Shown: piece by piece, positions 7,181 through 15,724 of the stretch
How positions within the stretch are numbered: the stretch's first letter is position 1
Layout of the letters: each line of letters begins with the position of its first letter
NCBI GenBank assembly: GCA_964494345.1
Contig: CAZBSI010000003.1
Span: 1-64,000 of the forward strand
From: DTKD01 sp964494345
Lineage (GTDB): Bacteria; Armatimonadota; UBA5829
DNA length: 64,000 bases
Reading direction: 5' to 3'
Made by a program: the position numbers and the translations under genes
Notes under the pieces: generated by a model
What the model was told of the DNA's origin: nothing
Databases searched by the model: none
Seen by the model: only the letters and a program-made list of their open reading frames with translations

Positions 7181-8761
7181 CTACTCGGTTTTCGGATTTT
7201 CGCCGGTCTTGTCAGGCTTGCCGTCGATTTTGTCCTGCAGTTTCTGCACGCTGTCGATTACCTCTTTGGGTGGATTCAGGGCGCGGATTTTGTTGAGGGT
7301 TTCGGATGCTTCCTCTTTTTTGCCGATATCCAGCAAAAACGAGGCAAGGGTTATTAGCGAATCGGGGTTTTTGGGTTGTTTTTCCGCCAGAGTTCTATAA
7401 GCCTTCTCGGCATTGATTTTGTCGCCGGCCTCTTCGTAGGTAGCCCCCATAGCATACCACGCTTCTCCCCACACAGGGGCCATTTTTATCGCCTCGCCGA
7501 TTGCCTTTATTGCAGCCGGATAGTTTTTACGACTCTTTTCCACCTTGCCGACCATCAATTCGGCGGCAGCGCTGTTCGGGGTCAGAATCGTTGCCTTTTT
7601 TGCATAGGATAGCGCTTTATCAAGGGTCTTCTCATCGCTCAAATAAAAACTCGCCAGCGCCACCACCGGCCGGGGGTCGTTAGGGAATTCTTCCTCAGCC
7701 TTAAGCAACTCCTTTTCGGCTTCAGCGGTCTTTTTTAGAGCCACCAACGCCAGAGCGCGATTGCATCTAAGATTCGGCAGCTTAGGATCAAGCGCGCCAG
7801 CCTCATCGAAGGTTTTCAACGCCTCCTCCGCTTTTCCCGAACCAAGCCTGGCAACCCCCAAGCTCATCCGAGCCTGTGCGTCTTTGGGCAGCAATTTTAC
7901 CAATGCAGCAGCGGTATTGAGCGCACGTTCCGGCTTTGACGCCCCGATGGCTGTGTATATCTGAGCCTGCAACTGAAACGCCTCGGAGGCTCCAGACGGC
8001 TTTGAGACCGTGGGGCTCGGCGGGTCGTAGAGCGTTTCCGTGCTGATCCCGGCATCCCCGCAAAATCGAGCTATCTCAGGAGCCATCGCACATCGTCCAT
8101 ATACGATGTCTTCCCGGCCGCCCGTCACCACCAGCTTGCTCGCGTATACGCCCATAACGATGCCGTTGCGGGCAAGCATCGAGCCATTCGGCACAGGCGC
8201 CGCAGGGCTGACCCCGCTGATAAACGCCCATTTATACTTGCCAACATCGGTGATAAAGGCCTTTTTCGCGCTCCACTGTTCCACTCCGAGTCTCGGCTGG
8301 CTGCCGGATTTGCTCAGAGCGATCCCAAAAATATCTGTCGGCCATGTCCCGCCAACAATCTCTCCGCTGGAAAGCTGCCCTAATGTGCCGGATACAGCCT
8401 TGGAAAAATCTGCGATTTTGGCTAAAGGAGCTGCCGGCAGACCAGTCACCGGCAGCTTCAGAATGGCAATGTTGAGTTCTTTGTTTGCGGTTTTCAGCTC
8501 ACATTCGTAAGCCTGGCCCGTATACGCGCTGATGAACAGCGGATGTCTGATAGTTTGAGAAGTATCAGGGCCTATAGCCTCGGTGATGGAGTCGTTGGTT
8601 GTGATAACCCAGCTTCCATCACCGACAACGAAACACGAGCTTGTCCAGCTCGACATATCCCCAAACACGCGCACCACTCCCGCACAATCGGCAAGATCAG
8701 CCGCAATCACCATAACTCCGGTCACCGCAACAATTACCAACGCAAAGAATAGTGCTCTCAT
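7181..8761 (-). CDS. Secreted degenerate trypsin-like protein with TPR repeats
   Basis: A 526-aa exported protein. The ATG at 8761 has GGAGG 7 nt upstream and gives an N-terminal signal peptide (MRALFFALVIVAVTGVMVIA); a start 11 codons earlier is less likely. Residues about 28-240 look like a chymotrypsin/HtrA-fold domain, but the catalytic positions are changed: the His motif reads TTNDSI, the Asp motif reads ELNIAIL, and the Ser motif reads NGSMLARNG instead of GNSGGPL. This makes it a probable pseudoprotease. Residues about 270-500 are TPR repeats. The C-terminus is Lys/Asp-rich. It may be a periplasmic binding or scaffold protein. The amidase fusion gene lies just upstream on the same strand. 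Confidence 0.85.
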   Translation of the reverse strand: MRALFFALVIVAVTGVMVIAADLADCAGVVRVFGDMSSWTSSCFVVGDGSWVITTNDSITEAIGPDTSQTIRHPLFISAYTGQAYECELKTANKELNIAILKLPVTGLPAAPLAKIADFSKAVSGTLGQLSSGEIVGGTWPTDIFGIALSKSGSQPRLGVEQWSAKKAFITDVGKYKWAFISGVSPAAPVPNGSMLARNGIVMGVYASKLVVTGGREDIVYGRCAMAPEIARFCGDAGISTETLYDPPSPTVSKPSGASEAFQLQAQIYTAIGASKPERALNTAAALVKLLPKDAQARMSLGVARLGSGKAEEALKTFDEAGALDPKLPNLRCNRALALVALKKTAEAEKELLKAEEEFPNDPRPVVALASFYLSDEKTLDKALSYAKKATILTPNSAAAELMVGKVEKSRKNYPAAIKAIGEAIKMAPVWGEAWYAMGATYEEAGDKINAEKAYRTLAEKQPKNPDSLITLASFLLDIGKKEEASETLNKIRALNPPKEVIDSVQKLQDKIDGKPDKTGENPKTE

Positions 8762-8814
8762 AACCAGACCTCCACCGGTAATACGATCATCCACGCATTC
8801 TTGTGCCCTTCAGG

Positions 8815-10641
8815 TTATTCCCCGAAGAAGTACTTCAGTATACCCCTGGCCGTCGCAGCAGCCATTATGTCCTGACACTCCGGATCTTTAAGCATCTCAC
8901 GCTCCTTGGGGTTGGTGTGGAACAGGTACTCCGTCAGTGCTGCCTGACATCCGCCTTCGTGCAGAACCCAGAGTCGTGACCAGTGCGTGCGCGCGCCCCT
9001 GTTGAGCAGGTCCGGATAGAATGTGCTCTTCATAGCCGCAGCCAACTCATTTTGCACCAAAACCCCGAGCCGCTTGCCGTCCACGCCATGATAGAACGTC
9101 CACGAGCCGCCGCCGGGGTCGCTTGTGCCGGTGGCATCGGAGTGGAAGGCAAGTAGAATATCGCAGCCCAGAGCGCGGCTGAGGTTGGTCTCTTCACGAA
9201 GGCTGGTGCGCTGGGTCTGGGTGTTGCGACTCATAAACACGTCCATCCTACCGTCCGCCTGAAGGATCTTCTGAACCTTCTCAGCGATGAGATACATATT
9301 CATCCCTTCGTTATAGAGCTCTTTTTTGTCCGTATCGAATATCTGATTGGCGAACTGGTTGGATGGGTTAAGCATAACTCTCGGCCGGAAATACAGCTTA
9401 TCCTCCCAGTCTTTGACAGGGAAGTTATTGACCGTGTCGATTCGCACCAACTTGCCGTCTCCCGGCTCGAAGGTCGTTGTCCATACCCAGTCTTCGCCCT
9501 GGTTTAGCACAGTAGTCGACTTTTCCCTGCCAGATACAGGGCTGACCTCGAAGAGGTTTACCTGTTGAGAGAAGGTTATGGCGGCCCTGGCTTTTTGGGT
9601 CAGGCTGCGGTTTACGATCATCGCATAGCGATATCCATCGTCGGAGTTGAACTGTCCGACAACGAACTCCCCGCCCTGCGCACTTTTAATAAGCCCATCC
9701 TGCGGAAGCGGTTTGCAATCGGCCGGCAGATTGCCTGTGTGATATACGGCCACTGTATTCAGCTTCAAAAGCGTCGGGCCGAGTTTACGGACCTCGCCGT
9801 TGACTTTCTTTGCATGGTCGTATTTCGCCGTGCGTTTGCCATCGGCTCCGATTATGGCATCTCCGTATTCGGCGGTCGGTGTGTTATAAGTAAAGTAAGT
9901 AAGCCCGCGGGCGCCGTAGGCCAGTGCGGTAAAGACTTGCCAGCGCAGGTCTGCTTCATTGATATCTTTATAAGAATAGTGCGGAACCGACAACAGGGTA
10001 AGGATGAACGGGATTTTGTGCTTTATAGCCTGTCGGCGGACTACCTCCAGATTAGTAAAATAGTCCGGTCTCACGCTGCCGTCGGCCATTAACGCATAAT
10101 GATCATAGCTGAGCATCTTCGGCTTGACCACTTTGCAATATTCGTCCACGTGCTGCTCGTATGTCCAGTTGCCAAGGGTGTGTTTGTCGGCATAACTTGG
10201 GAACAGGTTACCCAGTGGGGTGTGGGCGGGGTCTTTTTCCAGCAGATACTGATTTACACCTCCGAGGCGAGGGAACATGCTGGAGTGTGGTTCATCCAAT
10301 GTATGATAACCCCACAGCGCAGGGTGTTTGGCGTAGTCTTTAATCGCCGCATCAATGGCCTCGGTGGGAGTGTCTCTGGTGGGGCCAATACCGGTGCGCG
10401 GGTCGCAAATCAGCGCTTTAATTCCATTTGCGGCACACATATCCAGGGCTTTAAGATTCTTTTCAGCGCTGCCCAAACCGATCATACTGACTGTAAAATT
10501 AGCTTCTGCGACCTCGGCGTAACTTTCGTTTTTAAGATCCGTCGGGCCGCACCAATGGTTGATAAAGAACTCCTCCGTTGCTTTAGCGCCGGTGGCAGTC
10601 ATCAGCGTGACCATAATCAGCGCAAACAAGGTTTCTTTCAT
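8815..10641 (-). CDS. Secreted glycosidase-like domain fused to N-acetylmuramoyl-L-alanine amidase domain
   Basis: A 608-aa exported protein with signal peptide MKETLFALIMVTLMTATGAKA; ATG at 10641 follows GGGG at good spacing. Residues about 25-300 resemble a TIM-barrel glycoside hydrolase of the beta-galactosidase/GH42 type (GYHTLDEPHS, AYGARGLTYFTY). A beta-domain follows. Residues 419-608 match Amidase_3: ELYNEG supplies the metal Glu, LLAFHSDA the second metal His, and LTEYLFHTNPKEREML the C-terminal catalytic Glu region. The first zinc His, normally in DPGHGG, is missing (LNPSNQ), so catalysis is uncertain. The combination suggests a cell-wall or glycan-binding role at the envelope. The fusion is read directly; the activity is inferred. 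Confidence 0.82.
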   Translation of the reverse strand: MKETLFALIMVTLMTATGAKATEEFFINHWCGPTDLKNESYAEVAEANFTVSMIGLGSAEKNLKALDMCAANGIKALICDPRTGIGPTRDTPTEAIDAAIKDYAKHPALWGYHTLDEPHSSMFPRLGGVNQYLLEKDPAHTPLGNLFPSYADKHTLGNWTYEQHVDEYCKVVKPKMLSYDHYALMADGSVRPDYFTNLEVVRRQAIKHKIPFILTLLSVPHYSYKDINEADLRWQVFTALAYGARGLTYFTYNTPTAEYGDAIIGADGKRTAKYDHAKKVNGEVRKLGPTLLKLNTVAVYHTGNLPADCKPLPQDGLIKSAQGGEFVVGQFNSDDGYRYAMIVNRSLTQKARAAITFSQQVNLFEVSPVSGREKSTTVLNQGEDWVWTTTFEPGDGKLVRIDTVNNFPVKDWEDKLYFRPRVMLNPSNQFANQIFDTDKKELYNEGMNMYLIAEKVQKILQADGRMDVFMSRNTQTQRTSLREETNLSRALGCDILLAFHSDATGTSDPGGGSWTFYHGVDGKRLGVLVQNELAAAMKSTFYPDLLNRGARTHWSRLWVLHEGGCQAALTEYLFHTNPKEREMLKDPECQDIMAAATARGILKYFFGE

Positions 10642-10789
10642 CTGTGTCCCCTTTCAAAACTCCTGTCTCGATACAAGTGCATTTGGCTGCGGATTATGCA
10701 GCACAGCCATAATGAGCCTACCACCTGAATATTGATCACGTCAAGCAATTGTGACCCACTATAATCAATCCTCAAGCGCGGCCTGTGTG

Positions 10790-10817
10790 TTGACATCGTC
10801 ACAAATGGTGGTATACT
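10790..10817 (+). promoter_or_regulatory. Sigma-70-type promoter for Tyr/Asn repeat protein
   Basis: TTGACA at 10790-10795 and TATACT at 10812-10817 with a 16-bp spacer. Predicted transcription start is near 10824, leaving a leader of about 65 nt before the ATG at 10889. Confidence 0.8.
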
Positions 10818-10888
10818 GCAAAGGAATCGGCATATTTGCCAAATAGGCTGTTATAGTCCGGCTTTGTGTTTGACGGAGGGAGAGAGTC

Positions 10889-11470
10889 ATGGCACGGTAT
10901 CGAGCCGTAGTATTGGCTGCGTTTTTAATATTTGCGCTGCTTTGCGTTTCGGCGTGTCTCGCGCAGAACGCTCCATCGACCGACAGCAGTATTTCCAAAC
11001 CGGTCATTTATCGTACGAGTTCGTGGACATCTTCTTACTTTGGAAGGTCGACATATTCCAACAACCTATCGGACACCTCAACGAGTTCCGTCTATCTCGG
11101 CAGATTATCCGAGAACAAATACGACTCCGAGAGCATATCCAATAAGTATGGACAGTATGGAAGCCGCTACGGAAACACAGTGACCAACCCGTACAGCCCT
11201 TATGGAAATAGATATAGCAGCACCTCGATCACCAATCAATATACTACTGACGCCCCGAAGATCTACGCTGAGGACGGGACATATCTCGGCAAACTATCGG
11301 CAAATAAATACGACCCGGAGAGCATATCCAACCCATACGGTCCGTACGGCAGTAAATACGGCAACAATTTGATGAACCCACACAGCGCTTATGGCAGCAA
11401 ATACAGCTCGCAGAGCTGGCGAAACCCCTACGCCACCAATGCGCCGAAAATTTATTACGAGAAGAAGTGA
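10889..11470 (+). CDS. Secreted Tyr/Asn/Ser-rich repeat protein
   Basis: A 193-aa protein with a signal peptide (hydrophobic stretch to about residue 26, ending CLAQ). The rest is two long repeats of about 60 residues, each starting with YLGRLSENKYD or YLGKLSANKYD, then ESISN, then YGxYGSxYG blocks, and ending in APKIY. This resembles the short secreted or cell-surface repeat proteins found in diverse bacteria with NPYGRYGSPYS-type repeats, whose role is unknown. A ribosome site (GGAGGG) precedes the ATG, a strong promoter lies 70 bp upstream, and a terminator follows, so it is a single-gene unit. Probably extracytoplasmic and structural or adhesive; the function is not known. Confidence 0.85.
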   Translation: MARYRAVVLAAFLIFALLCVSACLAQNAPSTDSSISKPVIYRTSSWTSSYFGRSTYSNNLSDTSTSSVYLGRLSENKYDSESISNKYGQYGSRYGNTVTNPYSPYGNRYSSTSITNQYTTDAPKIYAEDGTYLGKLSANKYDPESISNPYGPYGSKYGNNLMNPHSAYGSKYSSQSWRNPYATNAPKIYYEKK

Positions 11471-11497
11471 AGGGCGTAGATAACCCGAAACGACAAA

Positions 11498-11528
11498 CGG
11501 CCTGCCGGAAACGGTAGGCCGCAATTTT
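11498..11528 (+). terminator. Intrinsic terminator of repeat-protein gene
   Basis: CGGCCTGCC (11498-11506) pairs with GGTAGGCCG (11513-11521) with one G-T pair, followed by CAATTTTAG. It lies 28 bp after the stop codon. Confidence 0.75.
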
Positions 11529-11550
11529 AGCGTATTCGATTGAAAACAAA

Positions 11551-11626
11551 TGGCTGCCGACCTAGGGCTTGAACCTAGAACCTTCTGATCCAGAGTCAGA
11601 CGCTCTGCCAGTTGAGCTAGTCGGCA
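11551..11626 (-). tRNA. tRNA-Gln (anticodon CUG)
   Basis: Folded by hand on the minus strand: 7-bp acceptor TGCCGAC/GTCGGCA, T8-A9, D stem GCTC/GAGC, anticodon stem TCTGA/TCAGA with loop CTCTGGA (anticodon CTG at 34-36), T stem CTAGG/CCTAG with loop TTCAAGC, discriminator G73, and an encoded CCA end at 11551-11553. U1-A72 and G73 are glutamine identity features. Length 76 nt. Confidence 0.96.
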
Positions 11627-11689
11627 GCGTGTAAAATAATTTACCACGCTGCGGCGTTTATTGTCAAGTAAAAAGGCGTCGTAGGGTCA

Positions 11690-11765
11690 TCCCGGCTACC
11701 CTCCCGTCATCCCGGCTAATCCCCGTCATTCCGAGCGCAGCGAGGAATCCGCTTTTTCCCTTCCT
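11690..11765. repeat. Intergenic hairpin repeat (GTCATTCC...GGAATCC variant)
   Basis: The gap between tRNA-Gln and the TPR gene has two GTCATCCCGGCTA units and then a hairpin GTCATTCC...GGAATCC at 11725-11750, followed by GCTTTTT. It is a further variant of the hairpin family seen at 3201, 25844 and elsewhere. From 11766 to 11890 no other structure is seen. Confidence 0.7.
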
Positions 11766-11904
11766 ACCACCCCACAGGAGGAGTAACGCCAATCATGTCG
11801 AAGGAGTAGACAACGAGTGCTGATGGGTAGTGATCCATCGACCGCTGCCTTAACTGATATTTTCACGGACTTCTGATTTCGGGTTTTTATTAAGGGGGTT
11901 TGTT

Positions 11905-12474
11905 ATGGATTCGTCACCGGAAGTCTCCACAAAAGAAGAAGGGCTGCGTCTGCTGAAGGCCGGGGAGCTCGACGCCGCAATCAAGACGCTTGAGACGTTG
12001 CGACAACAAATCGAAGACGCCCAGGTCTGTGCGTATCTGGGCGCCGCATACAGCCAAAAAGGGGAAAGACTTCGTGCCATTCGTGCTTTCGAGGAAGCTC
12101 TGAGGATAAAAGAGACCCCCAAAGCCTACTTCAATCTGGCCGTTATGTATGAAGCCGTCGGTCGGATGGACGAGGCAGTGCGGGAATATCGAATGGCTAT
12201 CGAACTCGACTCCGAATATGCACCCGCCCAGAAGGCGATCCACCGACTCCAGGAACAGTTCGCAGCAACTCAGCCTCAACAGGACCTGGCTGATGAAATA
12301 GCCGCATCCGGAATCACCGGCGCTGAACCTGTGCCTGAGCAGATTCCTGAGATTGCCGAGCAGTGCCCGGCGTGCGGAGGCAAGGGCAAGCAGGGCGGGG
12401 TTTTCGGGGTGAGGTCAAAACCTTGCGAGACCTGCTCCGGAACCGGAGTCGTTCACAGACTGGCTCAGCCCTAA
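11905..12474 (+). CDS. TPR protein with C-terminal DnaJ-like zinc-binding motif
   Basis: A 189-aa cytoplasmic protein; ATG at 11905 follows AAGGGGG. Residues about 5-120 hold three TPR units (for example AYLGAAYSQKGERLRAIRAF and YFNLAVMYEAVGRMDEAVRE). The last 40 residues contain two CxxCxG-type motifs, CPACGGKG and CETCSGTG, like half of a DnaJ zinc finger. It is probably a protein-interaction adaptor. No operon partner is visible: the next gene is convergent. The exact function is unknown. Confidence 0.85.
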   Translation: MDSSPEVSTKEEGLRLLKAGELDAAIKTLETLRQQIEDAQVCAYLGAAYSQKGERLRAIRAFEEALRIKETPKAYFNLAVMYEAVGRMDEAVREYRMAIELDSEYAPAQKAIHRLQEQFAATQPQQDLADEIAASGITGAEPVPEQIPEIAEQCPACGGKGKQGGVFGVRSKPCETCSGTGVVHRLAQP

Positions 12475-12480
12475 GCTCGC

Positions 12481-12756
12481 TTACATACGGGATCGACGGG
12501 AGCTGTCGGTAATTGCGCGCCATATCAACAGGAAGATTATCGCCCCGATAAAGGCGATAATAATGCTGCCTGGGTTGATGCCCGTGATGCCGCCCCAGCC
12601 GAACGTGCCGAATAGCCATCCGCCGACAAGTGCGCCGATAATTCCGGATACCAGGTCCCCGACACACCCGCCGGCACGCTGTTGCTCGCTCGGCAAAACC
12701 GCACGCGCCAGAAATCCGGCAATTAAACCCACGATTATCCATGAGATTATATTCAC
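12481..12756 (-). CDS. GlsB/YeaQ/YmgE-family small membrane protein
   Basis: A 91-aa protein with three hydrophobic segments and glycine-rich turns (IVGLIAGFLARAVLP, GDLVSGIIGALVGGWLFG, GSIIIAFIGAIIFLLIW), the hallmark of the transglycosylase-associated/GlsB/YeaQ/YmgE family of stress-linked inner membrane proteins. GTG start at 12756 with AGAGGGA upstream. The C-terminus SSRRSRM is basic. It ends 6 bp from the convergent TPR gene. The biochemical function of the family is unclear; stress induction is commonly reported. Confidence 0.92.
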   Translation of the reverse strand: MNIISWIIVGLIAGFLARAVLPSEQQRAGGCVGDLVSGIIGALVGGWLFGTFGWGGITGINPGSIIIAFIGAIIFLLIWRAITDSSRRSRM

Positions 12757-12894
12757 AACATCCCTCTGAAGCCCACCGATCTCTAGTTTGTTACCCCGCC
12801 AGCCAAATCCGAAAACGAAGTGGAGGAGGAAACAGGATCGGTAACGAAATCTATAATACTTGTGGTTATATTATTCGCACGATTTGGAGGAGTC

Positions 12895-14295
12895 ATGAAT
12901 AAAATTGTTGTGTTCGGTTTGATGCTGATAATGCTGGCGACGGTCGCTGTGGCCGCGGTAGCGCCAGCGTCCATTTTCACCGATAACGCGGTGCTGCAGA
13001 GGGGCATTTCGGTCCCGGTTTGGGGCACGGCGAACGACGGCGAAAAGGTGACGGTTCGGTTCCAGAAACAGGAAGTCTCCACAACAGCCAAAGACGGCAA
13101 ATGGATGGTCAGGCTTGCTCCGTTGAAGGCTGGCGGCCCGTTCACGATGACGATAAATGACATCGAGTTCAAAAACATACTCGTCGGCGAGGTCTGGATA
13201 TGCAGCGGCCAATCGAACATGGCCTGGACAGTGAATAACACCACCACCGGCCCAGTAGATATCGCGAGGTCTGAAAATCCTGATATACGACTTTTCACAG
13301 TGCCGCTAAAGGCGTCTTATACGCCGCTCACCAGCATTGAATCACAATGGGTTGCCTGTGAGCCGGCTACGACAAAGACTTTTTCTGCAGTAGGTTACTA
13401 TTTTGGTCGAGATTTGCAGAAGGCCCTCGATGTGCCGATCGGACTGATTAACACATCCTGGGGAGGCACTTTCGCCGAGGCGTGGACCAGTTTGGAAGGA
13501 TTCAAAGCGATGCCGGAGTTTGCGTCGTGGGTGGCTGATGAATATACGCAAAAAGCGGATGGACCAAACCACGCTTCTGTGCTCTACAACGCGATGATAA
13601 ACCCGCTTGTTCCGTATGCGTTCCGCGGAGCCATCTGGTATCAGGGCGAGTCCAATGCGGGCAGGGCATTTACCTATCGTACGTTGTTCCCTGGAATGAT
13701 AAAGAGCTGGAGAGATGCCTGGGGCCAGGGTGATTTCCCGTTTCTTTTCGTCCAGCTTGCGCCTTATATGAAGATCGAAGACGCGCCGCAGGACAGCGCG
13801 TGGGCGGAGCTTCGAGAGGCCCAGCTTCTTACTCTGAAGGCTTCTCCCAAAACGGGAATGGCGGTTATCACCGATGTCGGCAACCCCAACGACATTCACC
13901 CGCGCGATAAGGAACCCGTCGGCGCGAGGCTTGCGCTGGCTGCGAGAAAGATCGCTTACGGGCAGGATATTGTCGACGCAGGCCCGATTTATAAGGGTAT
14001 GAAGACACGCGGCTCGTCGATTACCCTATACTTCGATAACGTCGGCAGCGGCCTTGTGGCAAAAGACGGCAAACTAACAGGTTTTGCAATAGCGGGAGCG
14101 GATCAGAAGTTCGTCTGGGCGGATGCCAGAATCGTGGACGACAACAAGGTCCTTGTCAGTGCGCCGTCGGTTGCCAATCCTGTCGCAGTGCGATATGGTT
14201 GGGCTAACTGCCCGGTGGTCAATCTTTGGAACAAAGACGGCCTTCCGGCATCCCCGTTCCGCACCGACGATTTCCCTATGGTGACTAACAAATAA
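12895..14295 (+). CDS. Sialate O-acetylesterase family protein (secreted)
   Basis: A 466-aa exported SGNH-type carbohydrate esterase that removes O-acetyl groups from sialic acids or other sugars. The start at 12895 is chosen because GGAGG lies 4 nt upstream and it gives a signal peptide (MNKIVVFGLMLIMLATVAVA); a longer in-frame start at 12820 lacks support. The nucleophile motif WICSGQSNM is near residue 100, WYQGESNA is present in the middle, and the C-terminal Asp/His motif reads PNDIHPRDK. The stop codon shares a base with the ATG of the FAD oxidoreductase gene, so the two are an operon. It fits a host or plant glycan degradation role. Confidence 0.93.
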   Translation: MNKIVVFGLMLIMLATVAVAAVAPASIFTDNAVLQRGISVPVWGTANDGEKVTVRFQKQEVSTTAKDGKWMVRLAPLKAGGPFTMTINDIEFKNILVGEVWICSGQSNMAWTVNNTTTGPVDIARSENPDIRLFTVPLKASYTPLTSIESQWVACEPATTKTFSAVGYYFGRDLQKALDVPIGLINTSWGGTFAEAWTSLEGFKAMPEFASWVADEYTQKADGPNHASVLYNAMINPLVPYAFRGAIWYQGESNAGRAFTYRTLFPGMIKSWRDAWGQGDFPFLFVQLAPYMKIEDAPQDSAWAELREAQLLTLKASPKTGMAVITDVGNPNDIHPRDKEPVGARLALAARKIAYGQDIVDAGPIYKGMKTRGSSITLYFDNVGSGLVAKDGKLTGFAIAGADQKFVWADARIVDDNKVLVSAPSVANPVAVRYGWANCPVVNLWNKDGLPASPFRTDDFPMVTNK

Positions 14296-15623
14296 TGGCA
14301 CAAAGATACATCACGGAGCCGTCACGGCAGATCGAACTGCTCGACGACCATGACGTAGTTGTAATCGGAGGAGGCCCGGCCGGCGTTTGCGCCGGCCTTG
14401 CCGCATCTCGCGGGGGCCTTAAAACGCTGCTTATCGAACAGAGCGGATGTCTCGGCGGCATCGCGACCGCCGGTCTGCACTCAAAGATCGCGCAGTTCAA
14501 AGGCTCAAGAGGCCAGGGCGAGATAATAGGCAGCATACCCGCCGAGATCGTCAAACGCGCCGTCTCCGATTATGAAGCAGATTATTTCCCAGACGGCCAC
14601 GACGGCCTTTTCGTCGAGATTGAGGGCTACAAATACCTGCTCGACAGAATGGCCGAGGAAGCTGGGCTGGAGGTGCTTTTTTACAGCCAGGTAGCCGATG
14701 TCGTCAAAGAAGATGAAAAGCCGATTGGCGTCATTCTCAACAACAAGTCCGGCAGGTTTGCTGCGCTGGGCAAAGTTTTGATCGACTGCACGGGTGATGG
14801 AGATGTTGCTTATCGCGCGGGCTGCAGGATGATGCACGGTAGGGATGGCGACGGCAAAATGCAGCCGGTGACCTTGATGTATACCGTCGGCGGAGTCGAC
14901 ACCGAGGCGGTGCGTCAGTATATGAAAACAGACCATAAGCTCCGAGACTTCTGCCGGTTGGCAGCAGAGCAGGGTTATATGCGGCCGTGGCAGTCCGAAC
15001 TTATGGGGTTCTGGTTCAACTCGCACAGGCCGGATCAGATAAACGCCAACTTCACACACATGCTATTGGATGGTTCCTCAGCGCGCGACCTGACCACAGC
15101 AGCAATTGAGGGACGCAAACAGGTGCGCGAGGCGGTCGCTGCGATGAAAGCGCTTATCCCAGGTTTCCAGAACAGCTATCTTATAACTACTGCCTCGCAT
15201 ATCGGCGTGCGGGAGACCCGGCGCATCTATGGCAAATACGTTCTGAATGTGGACGATATAAAAAATCAGATGATTTTCCCGGACAGCATCGGCCTGGGCA
15301 GTGCGTTTATCGACATACACAACACCGAAGGCCCTGGAATGGACAAAAAGTCCGGCTTCACTCTGCCACCCGGCGGCTACTACTCCATCCCATATAGAAC
15401 ACTGATCCCGGAAGCGATGGACAATCTGCTTGTCGCAGGCAGGTGTCACAGCGCCACTCACGAGGCAGCGGGCTCGACCCGATGGATGACTCAGTGCATG
15501 GTCATGGGCCAGGCTGCGGGCACGGCGGCGGTTTTGTCGATTGAAGCGAAGATATCCGTCGCCGACCTCGACCATTCAAAGCTGCAGGGTCAACTTGCCT
15601 CCGACGGAGCGATACTGCGATAA
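14295..15623 (+). CDS. FAD-dependent oxidoreductase (FAD_oxidored family)
   Basis: A 442-aa flavoprotein with an N-terminal dinucleotide-binding motif VVIGGGPAGVCAG at about residues 17-29, then LLIEQSGCLGGIATAG, and a C-terminal FAD-contacting segment LLVAGRCHSATHEAAGSTRW near 385-405. This is the family often annotated as FAD-dependent oxidoreductase or xanthan-lyase-associated protein in polysaccharide-utilising Planctomycetota and Armatimonadota. There is no signal peptide. Its ATG overlaps the esterase stop by one base and a strong terminator follows 25 bp after its stop, so the esterase and this gene form a two-gene operon. Substrate is unknown, presumably a sugar or sugar acid. Confidence 0.9.
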   Translation: MAQRYITEPSRQIELLDDHDVVVIGGGPAGVCAGLAASRGGLKTLLIEQSGCLGGIATAGLHSKIAQFKGSRGQGEIIGSIPAEIVKRAVSDYEADYFPDGHDGLFVEIEGYKYLLDRMAEEAGLEVLFYSQVADVVKEDEKPIGVILNNKSGRFAALGKVLIDCTGDGDVAYRAGCRMMHGRDGDGKMQPVTLMYTVGGVDTEAVRQYMKTDHKLRDFCRLAAEQGYMRPWQSELMGFWFNSHRPDQINANFTHMLLDGSSARDLTTAAIEGRKQVREAVAAMKALIPGFQNSYLITTASHIGVRETRRIYGKYVLNVDDIKNQMIFPDSIGLGSAFIDIHNTEGPGMDKKSGFTLPPGGYYSIPYRTLIPEAMDNLLVAGRCHSATHEAAGSTRWMTQCMVMGQAAGTAAVLSIEAKISVADLDHSKLQGQLASDGAILR

Positions 15624-15647
15624 CGTCCTTAAAATATTAACGCAAAA

Positions 15648-15684
15648 TAAAGCGCCGGGGTTATCTCCGGCGCTTTTATTTATC
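15648..15684 (+). terminator. Strong intrinsic terminator after FAD oxidoreductase
   Basis: AAAGCGCCGG pairs with CCGGCGCTTT around the loop GGTTATCT, followed by TTTATTTAT. Confidence 0.9.
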
Positions 15685-15724
15685 TCTATCTCAAGGACAG
15701 TATTTTCGATTTATTAGAAGTCTT

